A DNA stretch of 64,000 nucleotides. Origin: Zeus faber (taxonomy: Eukaryota > Chordata > Actinopteri > Zeiformes > Zeidae). Below, piece by piece: positions 38,301 through 49,874 of this stretch (positions are counted from its first letter, which is position 1; the number at the start of each line of letters is the position of its first letter). The stretch is from contig OY482859.1 in NCBI GenBank assembly GCA_960531495.1, positions 16,002,910 through 16,066,909 of the forward strand, written 5' to 3'. Below the pieces are notes generated by a model. It saw only the letters and a program-made list of their open reading frames with translations. It did not search any database and was not told the origin of the DNA. Position numbers and translations under genes: made by a program.

Positions 38301-41300
38301 TACAGCTCAGGCTGTTATTAGTGCTAGAGCTATTAAAGGCGGTGGGGGTAGAACACATAATATTAACATTCTCCATCATTAAGTCATTAAGTCAGTTTCA
38401 AGTCAAAGATCAAATCAACAGTACAATCACTGGTAATTGAAATTAAGTCACATATTAGCTCCCGTCCTTCAATATGAGCTCACATATTGAAGGACGGGAA
38501 TTCAAATAAAACTACATTTTGAATATACGTACAGTATATGACCACAACCAACCAGTAAATGCCTGTCCCTGGGGTATTTCAGATGGCTACGGCCACCAGC
38601 TCTGTGAGGCGGAAACCCCACAGGAGAACCCTTCATCGGCCCTGGGTGCTGCCAGTCTGGGGAAGGGCGACTGCAAGGCTGTGGTGTCAGGGCTTCTGTG
38701 TGGAAAAGCTGTCAAGTGGGAGGTTGTCTTTGATATCGAGCCCTACCTTAACGGACGCGAACGCGAGGAAAAGGTCCATGAGGACCTTTGGAATGAGACC
38801 TTCCATCACTTGGGCGGACGCTCCATCATACGGGACTTTGAGCAGATGGCGGACAAGGAGTGCGAGATTGAGCATGGTGAGACATCTTTGGAATGGATTT
38901 TTGTTGATGTTCTTCTTTTGAGGTGCTATTTCCATTCAAAGCTATTTAAAGTATGTGGAAATGTAATTATGGCGGTACTTTATTTCACAGGCTTGGGCAG
39001 AAGGTACCAGGTGTACGCCATTCAAACCAGCAAGGCCTGCAATATACTGAGCAAATACACAGCATTGGTTCCCATTGATCTGGACACTAATGAGTACTTG
39101 CAGACATCTGTTGAATACATAAACCCTTGTAAGTAATATCGATTTAATGTATTGAAGTTTAGATTACTTATATAATCTGTTCTTTGAACAGAGGAATGGC
39201 ATGATGTCCTCAATAATTAAAACAAAAATAAAGACCTTCTTTCTGTGTCTTCAGAATTGTAATCAAAATCCGTGAACACAAAGTACTCCCTCTATTAAAG
39301 TTAGTAATGAGAGAATAAATGTGATTTGCTGTAATCAACCTGGATAACCTCGATGTACAAAAGAATTGGCAAAATTGGAGGCTCACCGTGCCCCAAAAAA
39401 TGTTCTCCTATTCACTGCCATTACATTACATTACATTTAGCAGACGCTTTTATCCAAAGCGACTTACAATTGTTCAAAGACCGACGGACGCAGCCATCAG
39501 GAGCAATTAGGGGTTAAGTGTCTTGCTCAAGGACACTACAGCATGCTAGCAGGAGGAGCCTGGGATCGAACCAGCAACCTTTAGATCACTAGACCACCAG
39601 CTCTACCTCCTGAGCTACCACCCCCATCACTGCCAGCAGAGTAACTCTTTAATATCTGTCTGCTGATGGTTTCAGATGCTTAGGGAGGTACTTGACACGG
39701 GTTGGTTCACAAAATAAGGCTTAACAACTATCTAACTTGAATAAAATTGGCCTATCAATGTGGTTATGCAGTCAGAATAGTCACTCCTCTCTATACACAA
39801 ACTGCATACCATCATGGTGAAGACTGTTTAAGCTTGTGGTCTTGGCAAGTGTCTTGGCCTAAGTGGCAGAGGAGCAGGGGCGGCTCAGGGACACAAAGGT
39901 TGGCCATGATGTGTTTGTGTATAAAAGCTGTGGGTTGGTTTAGGTGAAGGTCTGAAGCGGGGCTCCCACTCCAGCTCCCGCTCAGGGAGCAAAAAGAACC
40001 GTGGCTACTCCATCGGCCTGGGACGCTCACAGTCTGGATGCACGTCTGAGGAAGTTGACGATGCCCTGCTGCCCACCAGTAAGACGGAGACCACTTTTTT
40101 ACATAGATTTAGAATGGAAAGGAGGAGGCTTTGCATGTTATTACCACCGGCACCGAGAGCTGTGTGTGCCTTGCCGTATGCTTCAGCCTGGCAGCGTAAG
40201 ATAAAAAAACATTACAGTTGAAGAAAATTAAGGCTCTACATTTAACACCAGGTTTCAAAAGTGCCCCAGCAACAGCCACATGCCTTGAGCTTACACTCAA
40301 TGCTACAATGTCAGCTGGTGAAACGTATCCTGTTCGATAATGTAATCACTTGTGACCACCAGACCCCGTGCCTTTTGTACAGCTTGTCTTTCAAAAAATT
40401 AAATCAGGTTGCAGTAATTACATATTAATTTTGCTGAGAGATTCTGGTTAGTTGAGCAATCGTTTAAATTTCTCGCACTAGGTGGCGAGGACGGAGCCTC
40501 TCCGTGCAGCACCCCTTCTTCCACCAGCTGGGAGAGGTGCTGCTTCACAGAGGGTGAGTTGTTCAATCTGTGGGCGAGTCCACCAAAGACAAACCAACGC
40601 TCACTGGTCTGTACTGATACATCCCTTCAAAAACACCGGAATACGGAGATATGTGGGGCTTGGAGAGATGGGGCTTGGAAAGGCGGCTGTTGTTAGATCT
40701 TTGAGTCCCGCTGAGAAATCGACAAAAATAGTTAAGACTCTCCTCTATCCTCTTTCTCAGCCTCCCAGAGGAATCCCTCCGTGGCATCGGAGCAGTCACA
40801 GAAGTCAGTGGAGAGCCTCTTCTCTGCCAGGTGGGTGAGGCTGACTGCCTGGCTCCACAAATGTACAACTATTACTATGTTGCGGAGTTCTCTTTTGTGC
40901 ATCCTCCTCTTCTCAGTTCATGTCAAAGGCTCAGCCTTGACTAAGGGAATGCTATCGCTCTTTGCGTTACTCCGGGCTGATCAGCCAATGTCAAGTGAAT
41001 AGCTTTTTCTTACTCTAGCACAAAGCAAAAAATGACACCTCACTCGAACGTCGCAGTCCAGGGCTCGACTCAGAGGACTTCCACGCCAAGCTTCTTTTGA
41101 GAGGAATGTCCATGTGTACTCAGCATGAGAATGGAGAAAATGGATATGGAGGGTTGTGGCATTGAATCGGTCGATAAGAGCTTTAAGTGGAGACGTGCTA
41201 TATGCAGTCCATGAGGTGGCATAGTGTACAGTACACACACACACTTCACTCTTCATCCGACTCTGTTCAGGCTGACGCTCAGCAGGACGCGCCTCTTGAC

Positions 41301-42211
41301 ACGGGCCGCCAAGGGCTTCATGTGTCGCTCGCACAGCAAGAGCGGGGACTCGGTCGGGGAAAGCGACAACAAGAACAAAGACTACATTCCTCTGGTGGGT
41401 CCCGGATACACATACCACATATAGAACCAAGACTCTTCCAGCCTGAAAGTTTACATCTAGATGTACATGGTGCTTGTTTATTAAGACAGAGCATAAGTGA
41501 TGGCACTACCTTTCGACACACAATAAAGTCATTCTTTTGTCGCAGGTGTCGTTGCAGTTGGCATGCGGGGCGTTTCCCCTGGACATGGCTTTGTGTGACG
41601 CCATTAGCGTGCCCATGGACAAACTAAAGTGGACCTCTCCCTTCACCAGCCATCGGACCAGCTTGGGGCACCTGTCTCACTCGGGCAGCCACCGCACTGA
41701 GAGCACCGATGAGGGCTCTAAAGCGGAGAGATTCCAGCAGCAACCTGGCGAGCTGTCCGTCGGTGGCCACAGCCCTTCGCAAATTGCCAGCAGCCCCCGG
41801 ATGGAGGCGGGGCCATCATCCTGCGTCAGCCCGTCCAGCTCCACCTCCACCTCCACCACCGGAGAGCCGCCCCTCTCCCCGTACTCACAGACGGACAGCG
41901 GGCGGGGCTCGGAGTCGGAGACGGCCGCGTCCCCTAGTGGCGGTGCGCCGAGGAGGATGCTGGATCCGGAGAGCATGGTGTGGGCCACGGCCGTGGCGCT
42001 GGCCTGGCTGGAGCACAGCTCGGCCAGCAACTTCATCGAGTGGGAGCTGGTGGCGGCAAAGGCCAGCATGTGGTTGAGCGCCCAGAGCATCCCCGAGAGG
42101 CGGGATTTGGCCTCGGTCAAGGCCGCTGCCAACCAGCTCTTCATTATCCTCAGACACTGGGACGAGAACCTGCAGCTCAACATGCTGTGCTACAACCCTA
42201 ACAGCGTGTGA
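27805..42211 (+). CDS. vwa5b1: von Willebrand factor A domain-containing protein 5B1
   Basis: Twenty-one coding exons: 27805-27943, 29115-29276, 29448-29667, 29814-29968, 30781-30912, 31754-31878, 32410-32586, 33663-33773, 33946-34148, 35429-35543, 35909-36094, 36183-36384, 36724-36920, 37990-38212, 38583-38876, 38991-39128, 39944-40078, 40482-40553, 40761-40830, 41271-41394, 41546-42211. Every junction keeps phase, giving 1281 residues, near the human length. Residues 1 to about 150 form a VIT domain (IFIYPLEEN, IKDKAKL). The VWA domain follows with an intact MIDAS, DRSGSMSG (356-363), then FNIIGFGSTF, MGGTN and LTDGA. RRRAYSTNQI and SKACNILSKYTALVP match VWA5B1 blocks. The C-terminus has AWLEHSSASNFIEWELVAAKA and RHWDENLQLNMLCYNPN. 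The molecular role is poorly known; VIT/VWA pairs occur in inter-alpha-trypsin inhibitor heavy chains. Confidence 0.96.
28398..28725. promoter_or_regulatory. YY1-like motif triplet and NRF1 palindrome in vwa5b1 intron 1
   Basis: CCGCCATCTTG occurs at 28405-28415, GCCGCCATCTTGG at 28624-28636, and a variant GCCACCATCTTG at 28698-28709. The last abuts TGCGCATGCGCG (28708-28719), a full NRF1 consensus palindrome. Surrounding phrases also repeat (GACAGCGTGTCGGAACTG near 28493, GACGGCGTGTCTGAACTG near 28813), so the cluster probably belongs to a repeated fish element. Confidence 0.55.
28896..29050. repeat. (AAT)n/(ATT)n/(AGT)n trinucleotide cluster
   Basis: AAT units, then ATT units, then AGT/TAG units in vwa5b1 intron 1, ending about 65 bp before exon 2. 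Confidence 0.93.
30262..30440 (-). mobile_element. Fish LINE 3'-end fragment (TTTATTTGTATAGCAC family)
   Basis: Begins TTTATTTGTATAGCAC, a phrase familiar in fish genomes, then AGTGCTTTAC and A-rich sequence. The order of phrases resembles what precedes the inverted LINE at 51296-52085. It is a truncated copy in vwa5b1 intron 4. Confidence 0.6.
31041..31138. repeat. (CT)n microsatellite in vwa5b1 intron 5
   Basis: Nearly pure CT dinucleotides for about 95 bp. Confidence 0.95.
35332..35428. repeat. (GT)n microsatellite abutting a vwa5b1 splice acceptor
   Basis: The GT/GC tract runs into the acceptor GTGCGCAG of exon 10 (35429), so this exon lacks a normal polypyrimidine tract. Confidence 0.85.
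38460..38499. repeat. Perfect 17-bp inverted repeat in vwa5b1 intron 14
   Basis: CCCGTCCTTCAATATG (38461-38476) pairs exactly with 38483-38498 across a 6-nt loop, and one more T:A pair closes the base. It lies 83 bp upstream of exon 15. Confidence 0.92.
39401..39632 (-). mobile_element. tRNA-derived SINE (V-SINE-like)
   Basis: On the minus strand it begins with a tRNA-like head: GGTGGTAGCTCAGGAGGTAG (A-box-like) and GGTTCGATCCC (B box). The body has CCTTGAGCAAGACACTTAAC, and the 3' end has AAAGCGTCTGCTAAATGTAA followed by a TGTAA-type tail. This layout is typical of widespread fish SINEs. It is inserted in the intron before vwa5b1 exon 17, antisense to the gene. Confidence 0.85.
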
Positions 42212-43904
42212 GGGCAACCGCATTGAAACCCCCTGAAAGTACTTTAGACCGACAGATACTATGCTATGCTACTATGCTAACTACTGTATGTTGCCAGAGT
42301 GTTTTACAGTTTGCCCCCTGGAGTCCAGCTCTGTTATTGCCGTTGTCAGCATCGTGCAAACTAGTCTCTTCTTATTTTTTGTACAATAATCCTTACAGCA
42401 TATATGTAGTATCCCAGCCTATTGAGTAGCACCACATGCACGATACCACCACAGTGATTCCTCATACTGTACTGTAGCAAGATCGTGACTAGCATGGGAT
42501 CACGCCATATCCATGTTAAACTGCTCGCACTCTGGATCACCGGTCATGAATAATTGGAACTTAATGTAAAGTATATTATTATCATCATACTGCTGCGTCA
42601 GATTCAACAGAATAAATACAAGAGAACACTGTTCCAAAGTAAATGCTTTATCGTACATCGTTCCGTTATTCTTAGGGAATATATGCGTCATTTTTCCAGT
42701 TTCATTGTATTGTGACGAAACTAACCTGCAAGCAATGCTGCCCGTCGTTATTTTTACAATCGTACCTTGTAATGGCTGCAGAAACGGTAAAAAAAAATAT
42801 GCAAACTTCAGCATGGCGTACATTTTGATGTGCTAAAATGCCTGACCTGCTATGTCACTTTTAGTGATTTAGTCAGCCAAGGATAGGGTTCGAAAATACC
42901 TTTTCTACATTTCTTGTCTGAGTGAGCAGTATTGAATACATTAAAATGATTTAAAGTTGTAGAAAAAAAAGAAAATAAAAATATTAAGATAAAATTCTAC
43001 ATTTGTCTTCACATTTTCATATAAAAAAACTGCAGATCACTGCCTCAAACACCCTCCAATTTGTACAGTACCTCCTATTGATTAGTATAATTAACCGTAT
43101 TGATCTGTCGTATGCATGTTTAGCAAATTAGAGGTACTAATGGTCCGATTTGGCTCAAGTCAGAGAGAGGAGGATCGATTCTAAAATGATGGATTCTCAT
43201 CTCGTCTCTCAATTTGTTTCCTTTAATCCGAATCCACGTGTCTGCCACAAGTGCCTGAACCATGATTTCCTTCAAATGTTGCCAGAATACATACAGCTCG
43301 GTTTCTAATCTTATTAAACAAAATTTTGTACGTTTTCAAACATATAGCTATCTCCGATTTTCTCAATTCATCCCTCGTCTTTTCATTTTGGCTAATAAGT
43401 TTGATCGACGCTATTTAGACATATTTTTCCGGTATTCCCCCCTTTCTTTGTTGTTTTACTCAGGTATGTTCTTTTACTCAGGCCGAGTCGCTTACGTTCT
43501 GCATGAGACTAGCTGTTGATGTTCCAGTGTTGCCAAAGGGGATCCCGCATTCTGCCCTCCGTGGGATGAGAGATCGTCATGGACTCGTGTACAAGTGATG
43601 AAATCGCAGTGATAAGTGCAGCTGTAATTGTGATCAAGTTGTTTTTTTCTTCTGTATCGGGGTCAGTCGTTATAGTTCAGTATCTCTCAAGTGACTCTGT
43701 GCGTCCTTTGAAATGGATTTTTGTGTGCATTTATGAATGTCAAGGCTATGACCAACTCGACGGGTGCATGTAATAAAATCTTTCCACATCAAATGTTTAT
43801 TTTTTCAGTTTTTTTTATTTTTTTTGTTAAAGCTGTTTGTGTGTCCAACTCACACCTTTGATTCAAATGTTGGTTCCAAGCACAACCCTTTACTATTAAC
43901 AAAC

Positions 43905-44640
43905 TGACCATTTTGCTGCAGGCTCTCACTGTGCTTCCATGCAGTCCAGTGGGGCAAACGTTTAAACCTTCAAAAACATGTTAAATCTCCCTTTTAAAAA
44001 ACAGGACACTAGTTTATAGTTACAAATGACGGAAAACAACATTTTAATAAGGCATGGGCTGAAAAATAGCCTGTTGTTTGGAAGAAAATTGATTCTAGGC
44101 CACACAAATGTTGATTTTTCAGGTCAGCCATTGAGAGAGTATATCAACGTTTAAGGCTTAAAAAAACATGTATATCTTGAAAAACAAGAATCTCAAACTA
44201 TACTTTAATATACTGTATATATATGTATGTACCATTTTATATAATGAGTTTTTGCTATAATATATACAGTAAATGCTGCAGCTTCTCATTGTGCTTCAAT
44301 GAAGTTGAATGGGGCATACATTTAAGGCTTGAAAATAGGCTTAAAAATGTCTTGTCAAATGAGAAGCTCACAATATACTTTAATATACAGCACATTCTGT
44401 ATATAGTATCGCAAACTTTTTATAGACAAAGTTTTTGCTATGATATACAGTATAAATAGTGTATATACATATATACAGTATATTCTGCAGCTTCTCACTG
44501 TGTTTCAATGCAGTCCAATGGGCCATATGTTTAAGCCTTAAAGAAATTGTGATATTACATTAAATCTCAGTTTTGGAAAACGGGAAAGCAGATAATTGTT
44601 GTAAATGATGGGAAACAAGATTTTACCAAGACCTGAGTTG
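43905..44640. repeat. Three diverged copies of a local repeat
   Basis: A block starting TGCAGSYTCTCAYTGTGYTT recurs near 43917, 44277 and 44486. Each copy continues with an AATGSRGT-like stretch, GGGGCA/GGGCCA and GTTTAA or ATTTAAG-CTT. The first and third copies share a further half ending AAATGAYGGRAAACAA. Confidence 0.75.
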
Positions 44641-44915
44641 AAAACCTATCCTGCGCTGAAATGTAAGGAGAGCACCAGCTGCCCAAACAGACCCCACGGT
44701 GAAATATTATTGAAGTAGTTATGTAGTCCCCTCCCTCTATGGCCCCAGGAAATGCTCTAATTTGTAAGACAGGGTCAAATCAGTGTCGTCCTAATGCTGT
44801 TAACCCCACCGCATGGCAACGCAGCACGCGTCCGACATTTCCAAAGGCTCACAATTAGGCGGACGAGGGGAGGGCTGCGAGAGAAGAGGCTGGGAGAGCG
44901 AAGGACAGCAGAGGA

Positions 44916-44944
44916 GGGGAGGAGGGGAGGAGGGGAGGAGGGGG
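44916..44944 (+). other. Canonical G-quadruplex motif
   Basis: Four runs of at least four G (44916-19, 44924-27, 44932-35, 44940-44) are separated by AGGA/AGGA/AGGA spacers within a purine-rich patch. Confidence 0.85.
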
Positions 44945-46043
44945 TAAAGGACTGCTCATTAAAGCGGTGGCAGACGACGCCACGCCGTCTTCAACCCAAG
45001 GCTCCGGAGATCAAAGACGACCCCGGCGCTCGCTGTTATCACGGTGTTTATGAGACCCTGCACAAGCCACTTTGGCTCTCACACCCTCAAGGTACAAAGG
45101 CACACTTTTCTACATAGAGCGGCAAATTGCATTGTCCGACCCTTTACATTTGGCTCACATCAAGTATGGGTCGATTTATTCTTTCCTTTTCTTTTTTTGT
45201 ACCTCAATGTAATTGCAGAGGAACTGCGCTACACCTCTTCATCTCCTCAGTACATTATGTCCTGCGAAAATGATCTAATGATAACTTTGTGATGTGCTGT
45301 TGCTAGGTTACCGTTTGTGTATTACGTTGCAGATGCTACACGGGTAAATGTGACATCTACTGTGTACCACGTGTCACATTAACTAGCTGGGCTGTTCCCA
45401 TCTCCCACCAGCTGACAAAAATGTGATTAAAAGCATCTGCGTTAAAGCATAATGGGGATCTGCAGGGAATGTGCCTTTTGGAAAATGCGAAAATGCACAA
45501 AAATCTGGAAACGGCCGCGCCGGAGGGATGTATGCCTGATCACCTAGACGTAAGGCAGAGATGAAACGGCGGCAGTTACAATCTATTTCATAAGATACAG
45601 TAGTTTTGAAATCAGCTAAATATTTCATGGGGTAAAAGAAGAGTTTGCTCTGTTGCTCTGGTGTCTAAAATGGTTTGGCTTTTTTGCAATTATAGGTTTC
45701 ATGGTTATACAGTAATTGCAGGTTTTATAGGTCTCCATAGCAACTGCAGAATTTTTAACCACTGTTTTTGGCAAGGATTCCATTTGATCCAACTGGCGTT
45801 CTGCTGTGACAGATGCTTCAAAGAGTTTTGTGCTTGTTTGTTGTTGTGTTTTTTGTTTTGGAAGCATAAGACGAATATGCAAGCCGGCACAAGCGCAGTT
45901 GTCGGATTCACAAAAATGAAGCAACATAAATCCTGAAGTAAGTGATGAAAATAATAGGAAGACTGAGGGAAAAATGGGCCCCTGGGTACGAGTACCTTAA
46001 ACCTCTTGTTGTGGTCCGCTAGCCGGCACTCCTAGCTTGTATT

Positions 46044-46700
46044 GAGTCTCCTGCTGAGGCTCCATCGAGGCTCCTGCTGAGGCTCCGTCGGGGCTCCTGC
46101 TGAGGCTCCGTCGAGGCTCCTGCTGAGGCTCCGTCGAGGCTCCTGCTGAGGCTCCGTCGAGGCTCCTGCTGAGGCTCCGTCGAGGCTCCTACTGAGGCTC
46201 CTGTCGAGGGTCCTGTGGATCCTGCTAAGGCTTCTGTTGAGGCTCCTGTCGAGGCTCCTGCTGAGGCTCCTGCTGAGGCTCCTGCTGAGGCTCTTGTCAA
46301 GGCTCCTGTGGATCCTGCTGATGCTCTGTTGAGGCTCCTGTCGAGGCTCCTGTTGAGGCTCCTGCTGAGGCTTTAGCGGAGGCTCCTACCGAGGCTCCTG
46401 TCAAGGGTCCTGTGGATCCTGCTAAGGCTCCTGTTGAGGCTCCAGTCGAGGCTCCATCGAGGCTCCTGTTGAGGCTCCTGCTGAGGCTCCAGCGGAGGCT
46501 CCTACTGAGGCTCCTGTCGAGGCTCCTGTGGATCCTACTAAGGCTTCTGTTGAGGCTCCAGTCGAGGCTCCTGCCGAGGCTCCTGTTGAGGCTCTTGTTA
46601 AGGCTCCTGTGGATGCTGCTGATGCTCTGTTGAGGCTCCTGTCGAGGCTCCTGCTGAGGTTCTGTTGAGGCTCCTGTCGAGGATCCTGTCGAGGCTCCTG
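46044..46700. repeat. GAGGCTCCTG minisatellite, period changing from 23 to 12 bp
   Basis: About 650 bp built from AGGCTCCTGCTG (12 bp) and AGGCTCCGTCG (11 bp). The first part alternates them as a 23-bp unit. From about 46170 onward 12-bp units dominate, with GTGGATCCTGCTAAGG interruptions. Both strands stay open for long stretches, but 11-bp units shift the frame, so I call it non-coding. Confidence 0.88.
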
Positions 46701-47004
46701 TCGAGGCACTAAATGAGGCACCATGAAGTCCATCGCATGGACGCCGGGGTTTAATTCCTCAACCAAGCTCACTAGTAACAAGCTGCTGTTATCATTAACT
46801 ATCATAATGTTATTATTAACATTTCATTGTTTTACCAGTAACAATGTAGTTTTACCCGTAATGCGCAATGACTAATAAAAATCTGTTTGTTGATAGTATT
46901 TTAGATGTTACTCGTAAAACTAAAAGTGTTACTTAAGTTACGAGCTGCTATTCCAACAGTAACTAGTAACTTTTAGTTTTACTAGTAAAAGATGTATTAG
47001 GTAC

Positions 47005-47460
47005 TAGCAGGGCTTAATTTGTGCCGTATCCTGCCGGAACATGTTCCAGGAAACTCCCAGATTGGGACCGGCACATATTTGATAGGATCCGGCACCTCCA
47101 CAAAAGCTGTGAAGCTATGGCTCGAGCTGGGAGCTCGGCGTTCCCCGTTTCTCCAAAAAACCAACGAAATGAAGCGTGTTTTTCTATTATCATTTTTGCC
47201 GCTGTACCCGACTCAGAATTTTGCCAGTTGAATGGGATTCGCACCTGTCTCCCTCTCAGACGGTACAGACGATGTGCGCCAGCGATGGGGTGCCCGCGAT
47301 CCGCGCCAGAACAGTGTGTGTTTTTATTTTATTTTGCGTCTCCTTACGGAATGAAACACGTGGGTACGGAACAAAACCGTGCGTAATGGGACACTTTCTC
47401 CGTGTCTCTCCCCCTGATCGCCCTCTCTCCATGTGTTATTTACATAGAGCCGTGCTCAAT
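47005..47460. repeat. Unclassified segment, possibly an old transposable element
   Basis: GC-richer than its surroundings. It contains mirrored phrases (GCCGGAACATGTTCC, GGATCCGGCAC) and resembles dispersed fish sequence I cannot name. No reliable ends or coding domain are seen. Confidence 0.35.
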
Positions 47461-49874
47461 TCACACATATAAAAATATATTTATATTTACAATTCCTCAT
47501 TGAAATGAAATCCATGTGCATTTTGTAAGCTTCTATCTCTGTTATGCTGTTATTGTAATGGACACTGACTGACAAAAAAACAACACTGCTCAACTTGAAG
47601 AATCTCAGTCGACTGAATGGTTTCTGACTGATGATTCGACACATTCAGGGGGCAGCCTACTATTTTTTATTTACGTTTCCTAATTGAATGAAACAAAAAA
47701 AAGCCTAGCGCGTCCCGTGCCGCGTCACGAATGGCAGCTTATTTGTATTGTCGTGGTTACTCTTGATGGTTTTTAGTGTTTTACTGGAAGTGTTGGCTTC
47801 TATCGGGGTTGCAAAGACGGAGGGTTGAGTATGGTGAATGAGGGATACACCGTTTGTACTCTGCGTATATGGTACATCCATTTATAATTCACTTTAGACC
47901 GCCTCCCTCACTCTCTTGTTCTGTTTTCACAATAGGCTACGGTAAACATTTCACTTGTTAGTAGAATTCACAGACCTCATGCATCGTCCTTGAGCGGCAG
48001 CCGTTTATTTTCTAAACGCCCAAGTGGCGGACGATAAAGAGAATTGTCTTTGATGCTTCGTCCAGGCTCTATGCACTAATAGCAAACAGGGCCACAGAAC
48101 TAGATTGAAGCTGTTTCCATGGCGTTGTGCCGGAGCTGCTGCTGCTTTCATGTTCGTGACACAATGGGAAAAAGCCGTTATACTAACGCTCGACAATGTG
48201 GAGCTGAGGGCGGAAGCCGCATCGAGTGAGACCTTTCATTGTCGCTTGTAAATTTCTGGGCTCACTTTGCGGCATCAAGGCCCAATTCAGAAGAGCTCTT
48301 GCTGCACTTAGACGTTTCTCCCTGGGAGTTGAGGACAGACCACAGAATCATTTATTATTATGGAAAGCAATATCCTATCAAATTAAAGTGTTCACTGTGT
48401 TCGTATAAATGAGGTGTAGTCAAAGATATTCTCTTTGAATCCTGAATAGAAATAGAGCGGAGGAAATGTTGACAATTACTTGTCTGGGAGTAAGCTTGTA
48501 GCGCAAATCAGCAAAGAGAAAACTTTCTTCTGCTTTGATTGGACTGTACATCTGAGGTTTTCAGCTCGCTGCCATAGAAACCTCCCCCGAAAAGCACCTT
48601 CAAGCAAACGACTTAACTAGGTGTTTGAAGCAATATCACCAAGGTTACTTGATTGTTTCAATGTCATTTGGAAACACAAACGGCCTGATCCTATTCAGAT
48701 TACATTTCTTCCGGCTTTGCATTAGATGTACTGTAAATCCTTATTATCCATGTTATTATCCGTAGATCCGCATCTTGGCATTTTCAAGGCAAGTTTACAC
48801 TGTGAAAATGCTGAATTTGAAAGCATAGTTCATTGTAAATTCTATAATAACCTGGTGCCCTACATCTCAGATGCTTTATATTGGCCTTGTTTCACCAGAA
48901 ATTTGAAAAGTAACAGTATAAATACTTACAACAAAATCAATCACCACAACACCACTGCCTGGATTAACATCTGATTTGACAAAAAAAATAAAATGGGTGT
49001 ATTTTAAGTTGCTTTTTGGTAAAGTCATTTTGTATTTCTTTTCTCTTTTATAAAACAATGTGGGTCCGTATCTATGAACAGAGAAAACCAACATTACGCT
49101 GAGAAGATAGGAGCAGGGGGCTCGGCAGCTATGATATAAAAGATTTACATTTCATTCATACTTTGATCAAATTTGTTGAGCGCATTTAAACCCATTGAAG
49201 CCTTAACTGCTCATTCCACTCTCCTCAGAATTCACTTTACTGATCTGAAGTAGCCCAGAGATCTTATGAGGAAACTTGATAGTTCTTCTCCAAAATAGTA
49301 ACAATCATATCCGATGATTGTTAAGAGTCACTTAACAATACTCACTTTACATGTAAGTGAGTATTGACATTATCCCCGTTGAAAAAAATTGCCTTTTCTT
49401 TGGTTGACAAACCTCGTCTTATTCTCTGTAGAAATGCATGCAATAAGCACAAAACTCCACCCTTTGATTTAGACATATACAGTGGCTTCGGGACGTATTC
49501 AGACTCCATCACTTGTGGTACACTTTATTGTGTTGTAGATGTAATTTTAAATATATAAAATTGCTATTTTTGCCCATTAATGTACACTAAATAACCCATA
49601 ATGACAAAGTGAAAACTGCAGGACAGGACGAAAAAGAAGCCATGAAGTCCAAGAAACTCTCTGTATACCTCTGCGATAAAATTGTGGTGAGGCATAGATC
49701 AGGGCAAGGATTTAAAAGCATTTCTAAAGCTTTGAGTGTTCCCATGAGCACAGTGGCCATGATTGTGAAACGGAAGAAGATTGGAACCACCAGGACTCTT
49801 CCCAGAGCTGGCCACCAGGCCAAACTGAGTAACCGGGTAAGAAGAGCCTTGGTCAGGGAGGAGACCAAGAACCC

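Larger units (their letters stand above)
42212..49479. other. Gene-free interval after vwa5b1
   Basis: Starts with the vwa5b1 3' UTR (candidate AATAAA at 42611-42616). No protein gene is recognised. It holds a triplicated local repeat, a G4 motif, a minisatellite and an unclassified segment, each listed separately. 48.0-49.3 kb looks unique and non-coding. Confidence 0.65.

Noticed and set aside
39540-39632. Second tRNA-like head, minus strand
   Set aside because: It has A and B boxes but continues into a SINE body and has no closed cloverleaf.
46412-46805. Repetitive frames over the GAGGCTCC array
   Set aside because: The frame changes with 11-bp units, and there are no flanking exons or start context.
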